DNA from: Planctomycetota bacterium
GTDB lineage: Bacteria; Planctomycetota; PUPC01; DSUN01
Assembly (NCBI GenBank): GCA_035384565.1
Contig: DAOOIT010000057.1
Location: 1-38,186, forward strand
DNA length: 38,186 nt
Direction: 5' to 3'
Part shown: positions 15,238 through 23,034 of the stretch, piece by piece
Numbering within the stretch: position 1 is the first letter of the stretch
Layout: the number at the start of each line of letters is the position of its first letter
The notes under the pieces: generated by a model
The model's input: only the letters and a program-made list of their open reading frames with translations
What the model was told of the DNA's origin: nothing
The model's database searches: none
Made by a program: the position numbers and the translations under genes

Positions 15238-18038
15238 CTACCGTTTCTTGACGATCAGTTCCGCGATGGCCCGGCGCAGGCCGGCGATCTGCCAGGCCTT
15301 GAGGGCGCCGAAGACGAGCGCGTCGGCGTTGTCGGCGCCCGCGCCGGCCACGCGGCCGGTATCGAGGGCGACCGCGCCGTGGGCCATGGCCTTGAGCTGC
15401 TCGCGGTTGAGGCCGTAGCGGCGGCCCAGCTCGACGAGGTACTCGATGAGCTGCTGGCCGTCGCGGAACGCCTTGAGCCGCATGTCGGCAAGGACGGTGC
15501 GGTTGAGGCGCTTGCCCGGAACGAGGAGCGCCGAGCCGCCGCCCGCGCCCTTGTCGTTGGTGTCGAGCGCGGCATCGTCGCCGAGCGTCTGCCAAGGCAG
15601 ATGGGCGTTGGCGCCGTTGAGCCACATGCTCAGGAGCATGACGACCGAGGCCGTGTTGCTCTCGGTGTCGCGGCTGGCGCCGCCGTAGGCGCGGATGTCC
15701 ACGCCCGTGTCGTCGGCCAGGATGCGGCAGCGGCGCCAGGCGTTGGCGTCGTTGAAGCCGCCGATGTACTCGCAGTCGAGGATGCGGTGCATCACGCGGC
15801 CCTGCCACATGGGGCGCGAGATATCGCCGCGAGAGGCCCATATCTTTCGGGGGGCGTCGCCCCGGCCCTTCGTCCAGAGCTGGCAGAAGAACTGGAGGCC
15901 AGCCAGTCGTCCCAGTGGTACGGCTCGTCGGTCGTCCACCACATGTTCACGCCCCAGTCAATGCGGTGGGTGTTCTTGCCGCCGTAGAAGCACTGCATCT
16001 CCGTCCTGTCCCAGCCGCGTTCCCTGAAATGCTCGATGAACTGGCGCTGGACCGCGAGGAAGGCGTCTTTGTAGTCCTGGCTGAGGGCGTCGCCGATGTA
16101 GGGGGCCTTCAGGTAGTGCTCGATGATGTGCTTCTTGTCCTCGCCGCGGCCGGGCCAGTGGCCCTGGTAGTTATAGGTCTGCTTCGTGAGCGGCGTAGGC
16201 CAGGAGTCCTCGAAGGGGAGGTAGCAAACCTCGACGGGTGCGGCGGGGCGGCGGCAATCCTTGAACGCCTCGCCGCTGAGGAGCGGGCCGACGCTCTTGT
16301 CGTAGCTGTCCCACTCGACCTTGATGTCCCTGCCTGCCCCTTCGAGGCGCGGGCGGTGGACCCAGAAGTTGGCCACGCAGCGGTGCTCGTGGGCGAGGCG
16401 ATAGAAGTCGTGGGCATTGGGCGGGATGCGATAGGCGTTTAACTCGGGCACGAAGCTCAGGCGGTCGGGGAGCACGAAGTCATAGACCGTCAGTTCGACG
16501 GGGAGCCTGATCGGCGGTTCCACGCCGTCGGCCTCGACGAGGAAGCCGCCGTCGTAAGCGCCGGGCGAAGCGTCCTTCGGGATGTAGATGTCCACGTAGA
16601 CGGTCTGGTTCTGCTGATTGGGCACGCGGGGCGCGGACGCCCCGCCCACAGGCTTTTCGGGAATGTCGAAGGGCGCGCCGGTGGGCAGGGGCACGCAGTA
16701 GGCGGGCTGCCACTGGCCCTTGCCGTTCTTCGCATACCAGTTCTTGAACAGCTCTATCATTTTGCCCGCAATCATTTTGCCTTCTTTATTCTTCAACTCC
16801 TGCGGAATGATCTGCACGTTCCGCAGCGGCTCGGCGCCACGATTCTCGACGCATATCTGGAAAGAGACGGTTTCGCCGCGCGCCCCGAAGAGCTTGACGA
16901 TCGGGCGGTTGAACACAGCATTGATAAACTCCCCACCCATGTCGTCGAACATGGCTTCGGGCCTCTCGGGACTGATCTTGACGAGCGGCGGCGCCGCCCA
17001 GACCCACATGCCCTGCTTGGGCTTGACCGGAGGCTTCAGGACAGGGGGCGGCTCAATCTGGCCGAGGAAAGGCGCCGCGGGCAGGGCCTGCGAAGCCACG
17101 ACTGACAGCTTTTCGGCGGGCGAGGCGACGCCGCCGGGCGAGAGGGCGACGACCTCGATGTCGCACTTCTCCGACGGCGCCAGGTCTTCGAGGACGATGA
17201 CCGTCGGGCCGCTCGGCTCGGGGTGCTTCACGCGCCAGCGCTCCACTGGTTTGCCGTTGAGGATGATCTTCCAGCAGAAGACGCCCTTGGCCTCGGCAAT
17301 GGTGAGCCGTAGGGCGCCGCTCGCCAAGTGAGCCCTGTCGGGCGCTGGCTCGGCCTTGACCACGGGCTTCGCGGGGGCATCCGCCAGCGGCTTGCCGAGC
17401 TCGACTTCGATGTAGGGCTCGCTGCCCCGCGATTGGACGCTGTGGATCATGTTGTTGTGGTAGGCCAGGTTCCCGCCGTCCATCACGGCCAGCCCGTCGG
17501 TGTCGCCGCAGGCGAGGGCGTAGATGAGCTCGGGCGTGAGGGCGACCGAGAGCCAGCCGTCGGCCAGTCCCTTGCGCTCCGCCCAGGTGGCCAGGGTGTT
17601 GCCGGAGGTCATGATCACGTCGCAGAACATCGAGCCGGGCCAGGCCCAGGGGCGCTTAGACGCGGCGTCGGCGAGGCAATAGGTTGCTCCGTTTGCCGGG
17701 CCGTAGGGCTGGGTGCCCGTGCCCTCCTCCCAGTCCTGGCTGACCGTGGAGACGCGGACGTAGCGGAGCATGTCGGCGCCGGCGCGGCGGAGGAAGAGCG
17801 CGGCCTTGAGCACCTCGCGGCAGCGGGCGGGCGAGGCGTCGAAGCGGATGGCCGCCATTTCCTGGATGCTCTTGATCTTGAATTGCGGGCACTTGCCGGC
17901 CGATGTGTTCCGCTCGTCGCCGCAGTCCGACAGCCAGATGTCGGCCGTGGCCTTCAGCCGGACGGTTTGGGCGGCGGGGGCCGCCGTCATGAGCCCGCTG
18001 GCGAGCAGACACACCCCGATAGTTGCGCGCCGGTCCAT
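15238..18038 (-). pseudogene. Secreted DUF4091/GH123-like protein with DNRLRE-like N-terminus, one frameshift
   Basis: Two frames join into one product of about 933 residues. ATG 18038 has AGGAG 7 bases upstream and begins a signal peptide (cut near AAPAAQ). Then come a DNRLRE-like beta-sandwich (about 25-215, with RFDAS and DGWLSVALTPELI), a fibronectin-like stretch, and a beta-rich and barrel region typical of glycoside-hydrolase-like DUF4091 proteins, with GVNMWWTTDEPYHWDDWL. The frame then changes near 15900 and continues as GLQFFCQLWTKGRG to the stop at 15238. One missing G in TGGCTGGCC (GGG read as GG) restores the frame. It may be a sequencing error or a real lesion. The role is probably glycan degradation outside the cytoplasm. 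An in-frame palindrome encodes PVGGASAPRV near residue 463. Confidence 0.75.
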
Positions 18039-18117
18039 CGGTTCGCTCCTGCATGAGGGGTGGAGAAGAGGGATTCCTCGACAAGCTCGGAAGAACGCGC
18101 GCTGCGGACGCCTGCCT

Positions 18118-18146
18118 ACTATACAGGTCATGCCGAGCGAAGTCGA
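18118..18146 (-). promoter_or_regulatory. Possible promoter of the DUF4091 gene
   Basis: On the minus strand TCGACT, 17 bp, TATAGT (18123-18118), about 80 bases before ATG 18038. The match is moderate. Confidence 0.3.
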
Positions 18147-18169
18147 GGCATCTCTCCCTAATCTGGGCT

Positions 18170-18208
18170 GTTACGCTCTCCCGGGCGCCCCCACGCGTTC
18201 GGGAGGGA
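18170..18208 (+). repeat. Decayed copy of the GTTAC palindrome
   Basis: GTTACGCTCTCCCG ... CGCGTTCGGGAGGG keeps the outer bases of the repeat at 12537 and 35966 but its left arm has changed. It lies at the 3' end of the DUF6584-like gene. Confidence 0.4.
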
Positions 18209-18482
18209 GGCTGCTACCATCAGCGGAACCAGTGCCTGCCAAGCCAATCGAAGACGATGCCGATGCCAAGGAATGCTTCCGATCACCGGACAGGAACAGG
18301 TACTTGCCCGCCTCCATCGCGTCGCCGAGTTGGAGGAGCACCTGCCCGTAGCGCTCGAAGAGGTGCTGGTCGTAGCCGTGGAGAGCGATATTCCCCTGGA
18401 GGATCTCCCTTGCGCGCCAGAGCTTGCCTGCGGCGATGGCTGCATCGGCTCGCTCGTAGAGATCCGGGTTGCGCCGCCGCAT
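18171..18482 (-). CDS. DUF6584-like small TPR-type protein, probably frame-damaged at the C-terminus
   Basis: 103 residues from ATG 18482 with GGGAG 9 bases upstream. ADAAIAAGKLWRAREILQG...YDQHLFERYGQVLLQLGDAMEAGKYLFLSGDR resembles DUF6584, a helical-repeat family of unknown role. After GDRKHS the frame turns into low-complexity sequence and the decayed palindrome. One added C (TCC-CTT) would instead continue as LGIGIVFDWLGRHWFR and stop at 18220, a more protein-like end. It lies 66 bases after the glycosyltransferase and is likely the last gene of that operon. Confidence 0.55.
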   Translation of the reverse strand: MRRRNPDLYERADAAIAAGKLWRAREILQGNIALHGYDQHLFERYGQVLLQLGDAMEAGKYLFLSGDRKHSLASASSSIGLAGTGSADGSSLPPERVGAPGRA

Positions 18483-18548
18483 GGCTGACCGCTCCCTCTT
18501 CGCTCCCGGCCAAGAACGGCTCCCATCGCAGAACGCGGATTCGAGATC

Positions 18549-19274
18549 TCAGTCGCTCTGCGACTTGATCTTGTATCCCACGTGCCGCGATTGCATCCAG
18601 CGCACGGCGAAGATGTCGCGCAGGCCGGCCCACAGGCGGTTCCAGACGCCGTACTTGGCCCTGCCGCGGGTGCGCGGGTGGTGGCGGACGGGGATTTCCT
18701 TGATGCGGGCCCCCTCGAGCCGCAGGAGCGTGGGCAGGAAGCGGTGCATGCCGCGGAACATCTTCACCCGCACAAGCTGCTCGCGCCGCATCACGCGAAT
18801 TGAGCAGCCCACGTCCTTGATCTTCTCGTGGGTGAGCCAGTTGCGCGCGCCGTTGCCAATCTTCGACGAAATCCTGCGCACCCACGAATCCTGCCGCTTC
18901 TGGCGGATGCCGCACACGCAGTCGCACTCGCCGCTCTCGGCCATCTCCAGCATCTTCGGCAGATCGCCGGGGTCGTTCTGGAGGTCGCCGTCAATCATCG
19001 CCATGAAGTCGGCGCGGGCCGCCTTGAAGCCGGCATCCAGGGCCGCGCTCTGGCTGCAATTCCGCTCGAACGAGATCCAGCGCACCACGGGGTCCTGCCT
19101 CGCCACCTCCTGGATGCGGGCCAGCGAGGCATCGGTCGAGCCGTCGTCCACCAGGATCAGCTCGCACTGCGGATACAGCTCGCCCAGGCCGGCGCGGCAG
19201 GCCTCCACGAGGGGGACCACGTTGTCCTCTTCATCCTTGATCGGCACGACGATGGAGAGACGCGGCTTGCTCAT
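18549..19274 (-). CDS. GT2 glycosyltransferase, DPM1/ArnC-like, without membrane tail
   Basis: 241 residues of GT-A fold. LSIVVPIKDEEDNV opens the nucleotide-binding domain. VDDGSTD (42-48) and DGDLQNDP (95-102) supply the metal and donor-binding Asp residues. RVMRREQL and the basic HHPRTRGRAKYG follow. Relatives transfer a sugar to polyprenyl phosphate; the two C-terminal membrane helices of ArnC-like enzymes are missing. ATG 19274 has AGGAG 8 bases upstream; the open frame before it is the overlapping neighbour. It starts 11 bases after the LAB-N gene. This pairing is common and suggests lipid-linked sugar work at the inner membrane. Confidence 0.9.
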   Translation of the reverse strand: MSKPRLSIVVPIKDEEDNVVPLVEACRAGLGELYPQCELILVDDGSTDASLARIQEVARQDPVVRWISFERNCSQSAALDAGFKAARADFMAMIDGDLQNDPGDLPKMLEMAESGECDCVCGIRQKRQDSWVRRISSKIGNGARNWLTHEKIKDVGCSIRVMRREQLVRVKMFRGMHRFLPTLLRLEGARIKEIPVRHHPRTRGRAKYGVWNRLWAGLRDIFAVRWMQSRHVGYKIKSQSD

Positions 19275-19285
19275 TGCGTGGTCTC

Positions 19286-19840
19286 CTAACCGCCCATGGC
19301 GGCCTGGCGCTTGCGATGGATCAGCATCAGGTTCCGCACGTAGACGATGGAGTTGAAGCCATAGGCCAGGATGAACACGGGGTCGAGCCGCCACAGCGCA
19401 TAGCTGAGCACGAGCAGCGACCCGCCGATGCTGAAGTACCAGAACGACGTGGGCACGACGCTTTCGCCGCGCTTCTCGGAGGCGAGCCACTGCACGATGA
19501 ACCGCGCCGTGAAGAGGGCCTGCCCGACGAGGCCCACGGCGATCCACGTCACGAGCACCCAATTCACCACGCGGCCCGCCTCGCCGAAGTCGAACGACGA
19601 GAGGGCGGCCCAGAACCGCGACAGGGTCTGGCCCTTGATCACCTGGACGGCGGCGGTGGCCTGATCGCGGGCCGTCTCCAGGTCATCGCGGTCGTAGGCC
19701 TCGAGGGCGGCAGCCATCGCGGCGCGAAGGCGCTCGCGGGCCGCGGCCCGCGCCGCGGCGTCGGCGCACAGGCCCCGGCTCGCCAAGCCGGTCAGCAACA
19801 GCAGAACTGCGACGCACAGCGTGCGCCGGGGGGTCTTCAT
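19286..19840 (-). CDS. LAB-N (lipid A biosynthesis N-terminal) domain membrane protein
   Basis: 184 residues. A signal peptide (about 1-26) is followed by a helical, Ala- and charge-rich segment (27-90). Three membrane helices then form a LAB-N domain: VGLVGQALFTARFIVQWLAS, SFWYFSIGGSLLVLSYAL and FILAYGFNSIVYVRNLMLI. LAB-N occurs alone next to GT2 enzymes or fused to LpxB-like proteins; its biochemical role is unclear. ATG 19840 has GGAGG upstream, and the frame beyond is probably untranslated. It is the first gene of the operon with the GT2 at 19274. Confidence 0.88.
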   Translation of the reverse strand: MKTPRRTLCVAVLLLLTGLASRGLCADAAARAAARERLRAAMAAALEAYDRDDLETARDQATAAVQVIKGQTLSRFWAALSSFDFGEAGRVVNWVLVTWIAVGLVGQALFTARFIVQWLASEKRGESVVPTSFWYFSIGGSLLVLSYALWRLDPVFILAYGFNSIVYVRNLMLIHRKRQAAMGG

Positions 19841-19888
19841 CAGGGGGCCTCCGGGCTTCTCAGGGTCGCACCATTCATGCCTCGCGCA

Positions 19889-19918
19889 ATTATACGGGCG
19901 GCGCGGAGGCCGGGTCAA
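19889..19918 (-). promoter_or_regulatory. Promoter of the LAB-N/GT2 operon
   Basis: On the minus strand TTGACC (19918-19913), 18 bp, perfect TATAAT (19894-19889), giving a leader of about 40 bases before ATG 19840. Confidence 0.6.
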
Positions 19919-20011
19919 GGCGAAGCTGCGAGGGTGCGAGACAGGAAAGCAGGCGACCGCACGGCACCCGCGGCCCCGCCATACCAGCTCACCTCTGCCG
20001 CTCCCGAGAGC

Positions 20012-20229
20012 TGAGCAAGTATGGCGCTTTGGCGATCCGGACGGCTTTACGGCCTTCCTGCCCATACTTGCTCATTTTCCTCCCCCTCTCGGTTGAGCAA
20101 GTATGGCGCTTTGGCGATCCGGACGGCTCTACGGCCTTTCCGCCCATACTTGCTCACTTTTCTCCCCCCTGGGGTGAGCAAGTATGGCGCCTGGCCGATC
20201 CACGGCCCTTCGTGGCCGTGCCTGCCCAT
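20012..20229. repeat. Tandem 82-bp hairpin repeats (2 full, 1 partial)
   Basis: Units begin at 20012, 20094 and 20175 (periods 82 and 81). Each opens with TGAGCAAGTATGG and the first two close with CCATACTTGCTCA (at 20062-20074 and 20144-20156), a 13-bp perfect inverted repeat. The inner sequence (CGCTTTGGCGATCCGGACGG...) is nearly identical between units 1 and 2. Unit 3 has diverged and lost its closing arm. Units are separated by ~19 bp of pyrimidine-rich sequence. No coding sense is evident. Confidence 0.85.
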
Positions 20230-20466
20230 CGGCCCCCCACTCGCTCTCACGGCGTGATATAGGCAGAGAGCAGGCAGGGCTCACATGCCTCTGTGGCCAG
20301 GGCGACCAGGGCGCGGACCCCAGGATGTAGGCAATTCCTGTAGACAGTTTCCGTTGCAGATTCCTGTAGCGGCAAGCGTCCCGCTTGTCGAACGGATGAA
20401 GAGAGCCTCAGTTGCAATCCAGCCCCTCGTCCGGCATGATCGCCCAGAAGTCCGGAGGCCAGGACC
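20230..20466. other. Gap before the HzsA-like gene
   Basis: It holds a short hairpin GGCAAGCG-TCC-CGCTTGTC at about 20372-20390. No promoter stands out and no gene is seen. Confidence 0.35.
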
Positions 20467-22893
20467 ATGCGGGCGCTTGCCATTCCCACCGTGATCGCCC
20501 TCAGCGCAGTCGCCGCGCTCGCGCCCGGCGGTGCGCTGGACGTCGGGGCACAGACGCGCGCGCAGGTGGAGGCCGACTGGCTGGCCCAGGCAGCGCGCGC
20601 GGAGCGCCCCGCGGCGCCCGCCGCACTCACGCCCGCGCAGATCCGCGCCGAGACCGAGCGGGCGAGAGCCCTCGCCAACCGCGTGCTCGCAATAGCTCGC
20701 GACGGCACAGGCGCCCCGCCTGCGGGCCGCAGGCAAGATGCCTGTGCCACCATCAAGAAGGCGTTGGGCGAGCTGGCGAACCTCGAGCAACAACTCGCCG
20801 CCGTGGAGTCGAAAGGAGACGACGTTCTCCAGCCTGCGGCGCGGGAGTTGTACCTCAGCGTCCGCCGCGTCAAGCGCGCCATCGCCTTCGCCAACCCGCT
20901 CCTCGACTTCGACAAGCTGCTCTTCATCACGCGGCACGACGCGGCGGGCGTGTTTCACATGTGCGATCAGTTCTACGGCTGCAACGCGCGCCCGGGCGGC
21001 GGCCTCTTCGTGCTGCACGACCCGTTCGGCAAGAGCCCGAGGCTGCTGAACCTGCTCGAGAATGCCCGGGTCGAGAAGGGGCGTCTGGCTGGCGGCACGC
21101 TCGCCGGCGGCGCCTTCCTGTCGCCCGACCTCTCGTTCGACGGCCGCACCCTCCTCTTCGCCCACTCCCAGGCCACGGCCTTCGCCAAATCGCGCGGCAA
21201 GGAGACCTACCTCTGGGGGCCCGAGATCAGCTACCACCTCTTCCGCTGCAACGCCGACGGTACCGGGCTGGTCCAGCTCACGGATGGCCACCCCGACGAC
21301 TTCGACCCCTGCTGGCTGCCCAACGGCCGCATCGCCTTCGTCACCACCCGCCGCGGCGGCTACCTGCGGTGCGGCCGCCATTGCCCCGTCTACACACTCT
21401 TCGGCATGGAGCCCGACGGCTCGGACGTCCAGCCCCTCTCCTACCACGAAACCCACGAGTGGCACCCCAGCGTCACCAACGACGGGATGCTCGTCTACAC
21501 CCGCTGGGACTATGTGGACCGCGACACGAACATCGCCCATCATATCTGGCTGTCGTATCCCGACGGCCGCGACCCCCGCTCCTTCCACGGCAACTACCCC
21601 GTCCGCCGCGAGGGGCGTCCTTGGATGGAGATGAACATCCGCGCGGTGCCCAACTCGGCCAAGTTCGTCGCCGTCGCCGCCGCCCACCACGGCCACGCCT
21701 ACGGCTCGCTCGTGCTCATTGACCCACGCCGGCCCGACGACGGGGCAATGAGCCAGCTCGAGCGTCTCACGCCCGACTGCCCCTTCCCCGAGGCCGAGGG
21801 CCGCCCCATCGCCAGGTTCATGCAATACGGCACCCCCTGGCCCTTGAGCGAGGACGACTACCTGGCCGTCTACGACGCCGACGCGAGGAACCGCGGCATC
21901 TACTGGCTCGACCGCTTCGGCAACCGCGAACTGCTCTACCGCGACCCCGCTATCTCATGCTCCGACCCCATTCCGCTGCGCCCCCGGCCCACCCCGCCCG
22001 TGATTCCCGACGCCACGGCGGGAGGAGTCGAAACGCGAAAGTCGAAGGGCGGGAATCCCCAGGCCACAATTGCGGTGCTGAACGTCTACGACAGCGACTT
22101 CGCCTGGCCCCCCGGCGCCAGGGTGGCCGCCCTGCGCATCATCCAGTTGCTCCCCAAGTCCACCCCGCCGCCCAACGTGCCGCGGGTGGGCTGCGCCGAC
22201 CAGACCAATGCCCGCGCCGTGCTCGGCACCGTGCCCGTCGAGCCCGACGGCAGCGCCTTCTTCGATGCCCCCGTGGGCAAGCCCATCTACTTCCAGGCCC
22301 TCGACGAACGGGGGCTGGCCATCCAGTCCATGCGGTCCGCCACCTACGTGCACCCCGGAGAGCGTCTCACCTGCCAGGGCTGCCACGAACGCAAGCACAG
22401 GACCAACCCTGTGGGCGGGACGTCCCCGTCCCGCGTCCCGCTGGCCCTCCGCCGCGCGCCCTCCCCCATCGCACCCGACATCGAGGGATCGAATCCCTTC
22501 AGCTACCCGCGCCTGGTGCAGCCCGCGCTCGACCGCAACTGCGTGCCCTGCCACACCGAGAAGAAGGCCCTCGACCTCACGGGCGCCCTCGACGGGCCGT
22601 TCACCCGTTCCTACAAGAACCTGGCCGCGAAGTACGGCTTCTACTTCGACGTCAGCAACGGCTCGATCCATCGCGGCGCGCGCGGCGGCAGCCGCACGAC
22701 CCCTGGCCAGTTCGGCGCCAAGGCGGCGCCCCTGATGAAGTACCTCACCGAGGCTCACCACGGCGTCGCGCTCAGCCCCGAGGACTTCCACCGCATCGCC
22801 CTGTGGCTCGACTGCAACAGCGAGTTCCTGGGCGCCTACGAGAACGCTCCCGCCCAGGCGCGAGGCGAGCTTGTGCGCGCGACGCTGGAGTAA
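20467..22893 (+). CDS. HzsA-like secreted dihaem beta-propeller protein
   Basis: 808 residues from ATG 20467 with GGAGG 8 bases upstream. A signal peptide (1 to about 29) leads to a helical segment and then a propeller-like region with TolB-type blades (LSPDLSFDGRTLLFAHS, NADGTGLVQLTDG, DDFDPCWLPNGRIAFVTTRRGGYLRCGRHCPVYTL). The C-terminal part resembles the middle and haem region of hydrazine synthase alpha subunits. It has two c-type haem sites: CQGCH (636-640) and CVPCH (692-696). Proteins of this type are common in Planctomycetota and Verrucomicrobiota that do not make hydrazine, so an anammox role should not be assumed. There are no hzsB or hzsC genes here. Two in-frame palindromes lie inside the gene (residues 80-94 and 648-657). 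Location should be periplasmic. Confidence 0.85.
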   Translation: MRALAIPTVIALSAVAALAPGGALDVGAQTRAQVEADWLAQAARAERPAAPAALTPAQIRAETERARALANRVLAIARDGTGAPPAGRRQDACATIKKALGELANLEQQLAAVESKGDDVLQPAARELYLSVRRVKRAIAFANPLLDFDKLLFITRHDAAGVFHMCDQFYGCNARPGGGLFVLHDPFGKSPRLLNLLENARVEKGRLAGGTLAGGAFLSPDLSFDGRTLLFAHSQATAFAKSRGKETYLWGPEISYHLFRCNADGTGLVQLTDGHPDDFDPCWLPNGRIAFVTTRRGGYLRCGRHCPVYTLFGMEPDGSDVQPLSYHETHEWHPSVTNDGMLVYTRWDYVDRDTNIAHHIWLSYPDGRDPRSFHGNYPVRREGRPWMEMNIRAVPNSAKFVAVAAAHHGHAYGSLVLIDPRRPDDGAMSQLERLTPDCPFPEAEGRPIARFMQYGTPWPLSEDDYLAVYDADARNRGIYWLDRFGNRELLYRDPAISCSDPIPLRPRPTPPVIPDATAGGVETRKSKGGNPQATIAVLNVYDSDFAWPPGARVAALRIIQLLPKSTPPPNVPRVGCADQTNARAVLGTVPVEPDGSAFFDAPVGKPIYFQALDERGLAIQSMRSATYVHPGERLTCQGCHERKHRTNPVGGTSPSRVPLALRRAPSPIAPDIEGSNPFSYPRLVQPALDRNCVPCHTEKKALDLTGALDGPFTRSYKNLAAKYGFYFDVSNGSIHRGARGGSRTTPGQFGAKAAPLMKYLTEAHHGVALSPEDFHRIALWLDCNSEFLGAYENAPAQARGELVRATLE
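20704..20748 (+). repeat. In-frame 45-bp palindrome inside the HzsA-like gene
   Basis: The outer arms are GGCACAGGC / GCCTGTGCC and the inner arms GCCTGCG / CGCAGGC. It encodes GTGAPPAGRRQDACA in frame within a helical, non-catalytic part of the protein, which suggests insertion of a palindromic element without breaking the gene. Confidence 0.6.
22408..22436 (+). repeat. In-frame palindrome shared with the DUF4091 gene
   Basis: CCTGTGGGCGGGACG followed by TCC and CGTCCCGCGT forms a stem GCGGGACG / CGTCCCGC. The same element, with about four changes, lies reversed at 16623-16652 in the DUF4091 gene and is read in the same codon phase there (PVGG-x-S-x-x-R-V). Confidence 0.65.
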
Positions 22894-22946
22894 CCCTCCC
22901 CCTCCCCTGCTGGGCCCGAGCCGACGACCCGCACTGGCGACCCAGG

Positions 22947-22975
22947 TTGCATGGCAGAGCTTGCCGGGGTAGAAT
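22947..22975 (+). promoter_or_regulatory. Possible promoter of the PurF-like gene
   Basis: TTGCAT, 17 bp, TAGAAT (22970-22975), about 60 bases before ATG 23035. The -35 match is weak. Confidence 0.35.
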
Positions 22976-23034
22976 CGCCACACATCGGCAGGCATTGCCT
23001 GTCCCACACAGAACCCGCACCGGAGCACGGCACG

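Noticed and set aside
15895..15905. Programmed ribosomal frameshift in the DUF4091 gene
   Set aside because: No slippery heptamer or downstream stimulatory structure is apparent, and similar one-base losses occur elsewhere, so sequencing error or mutation is simpler.
18131..18156. ATGCC-GAGCGAAGTCGA-GGCAT palindrome
   Set aside because: It looks like a dispersed repeat, but only one copy is in this window, so it cannot be supported as an element here.
20012..20229. CRISPR array
   Set aside because: The periodic repeats are 82-bp hairpins with nearly identical interiors and no variable spacers; there are no cas genes.
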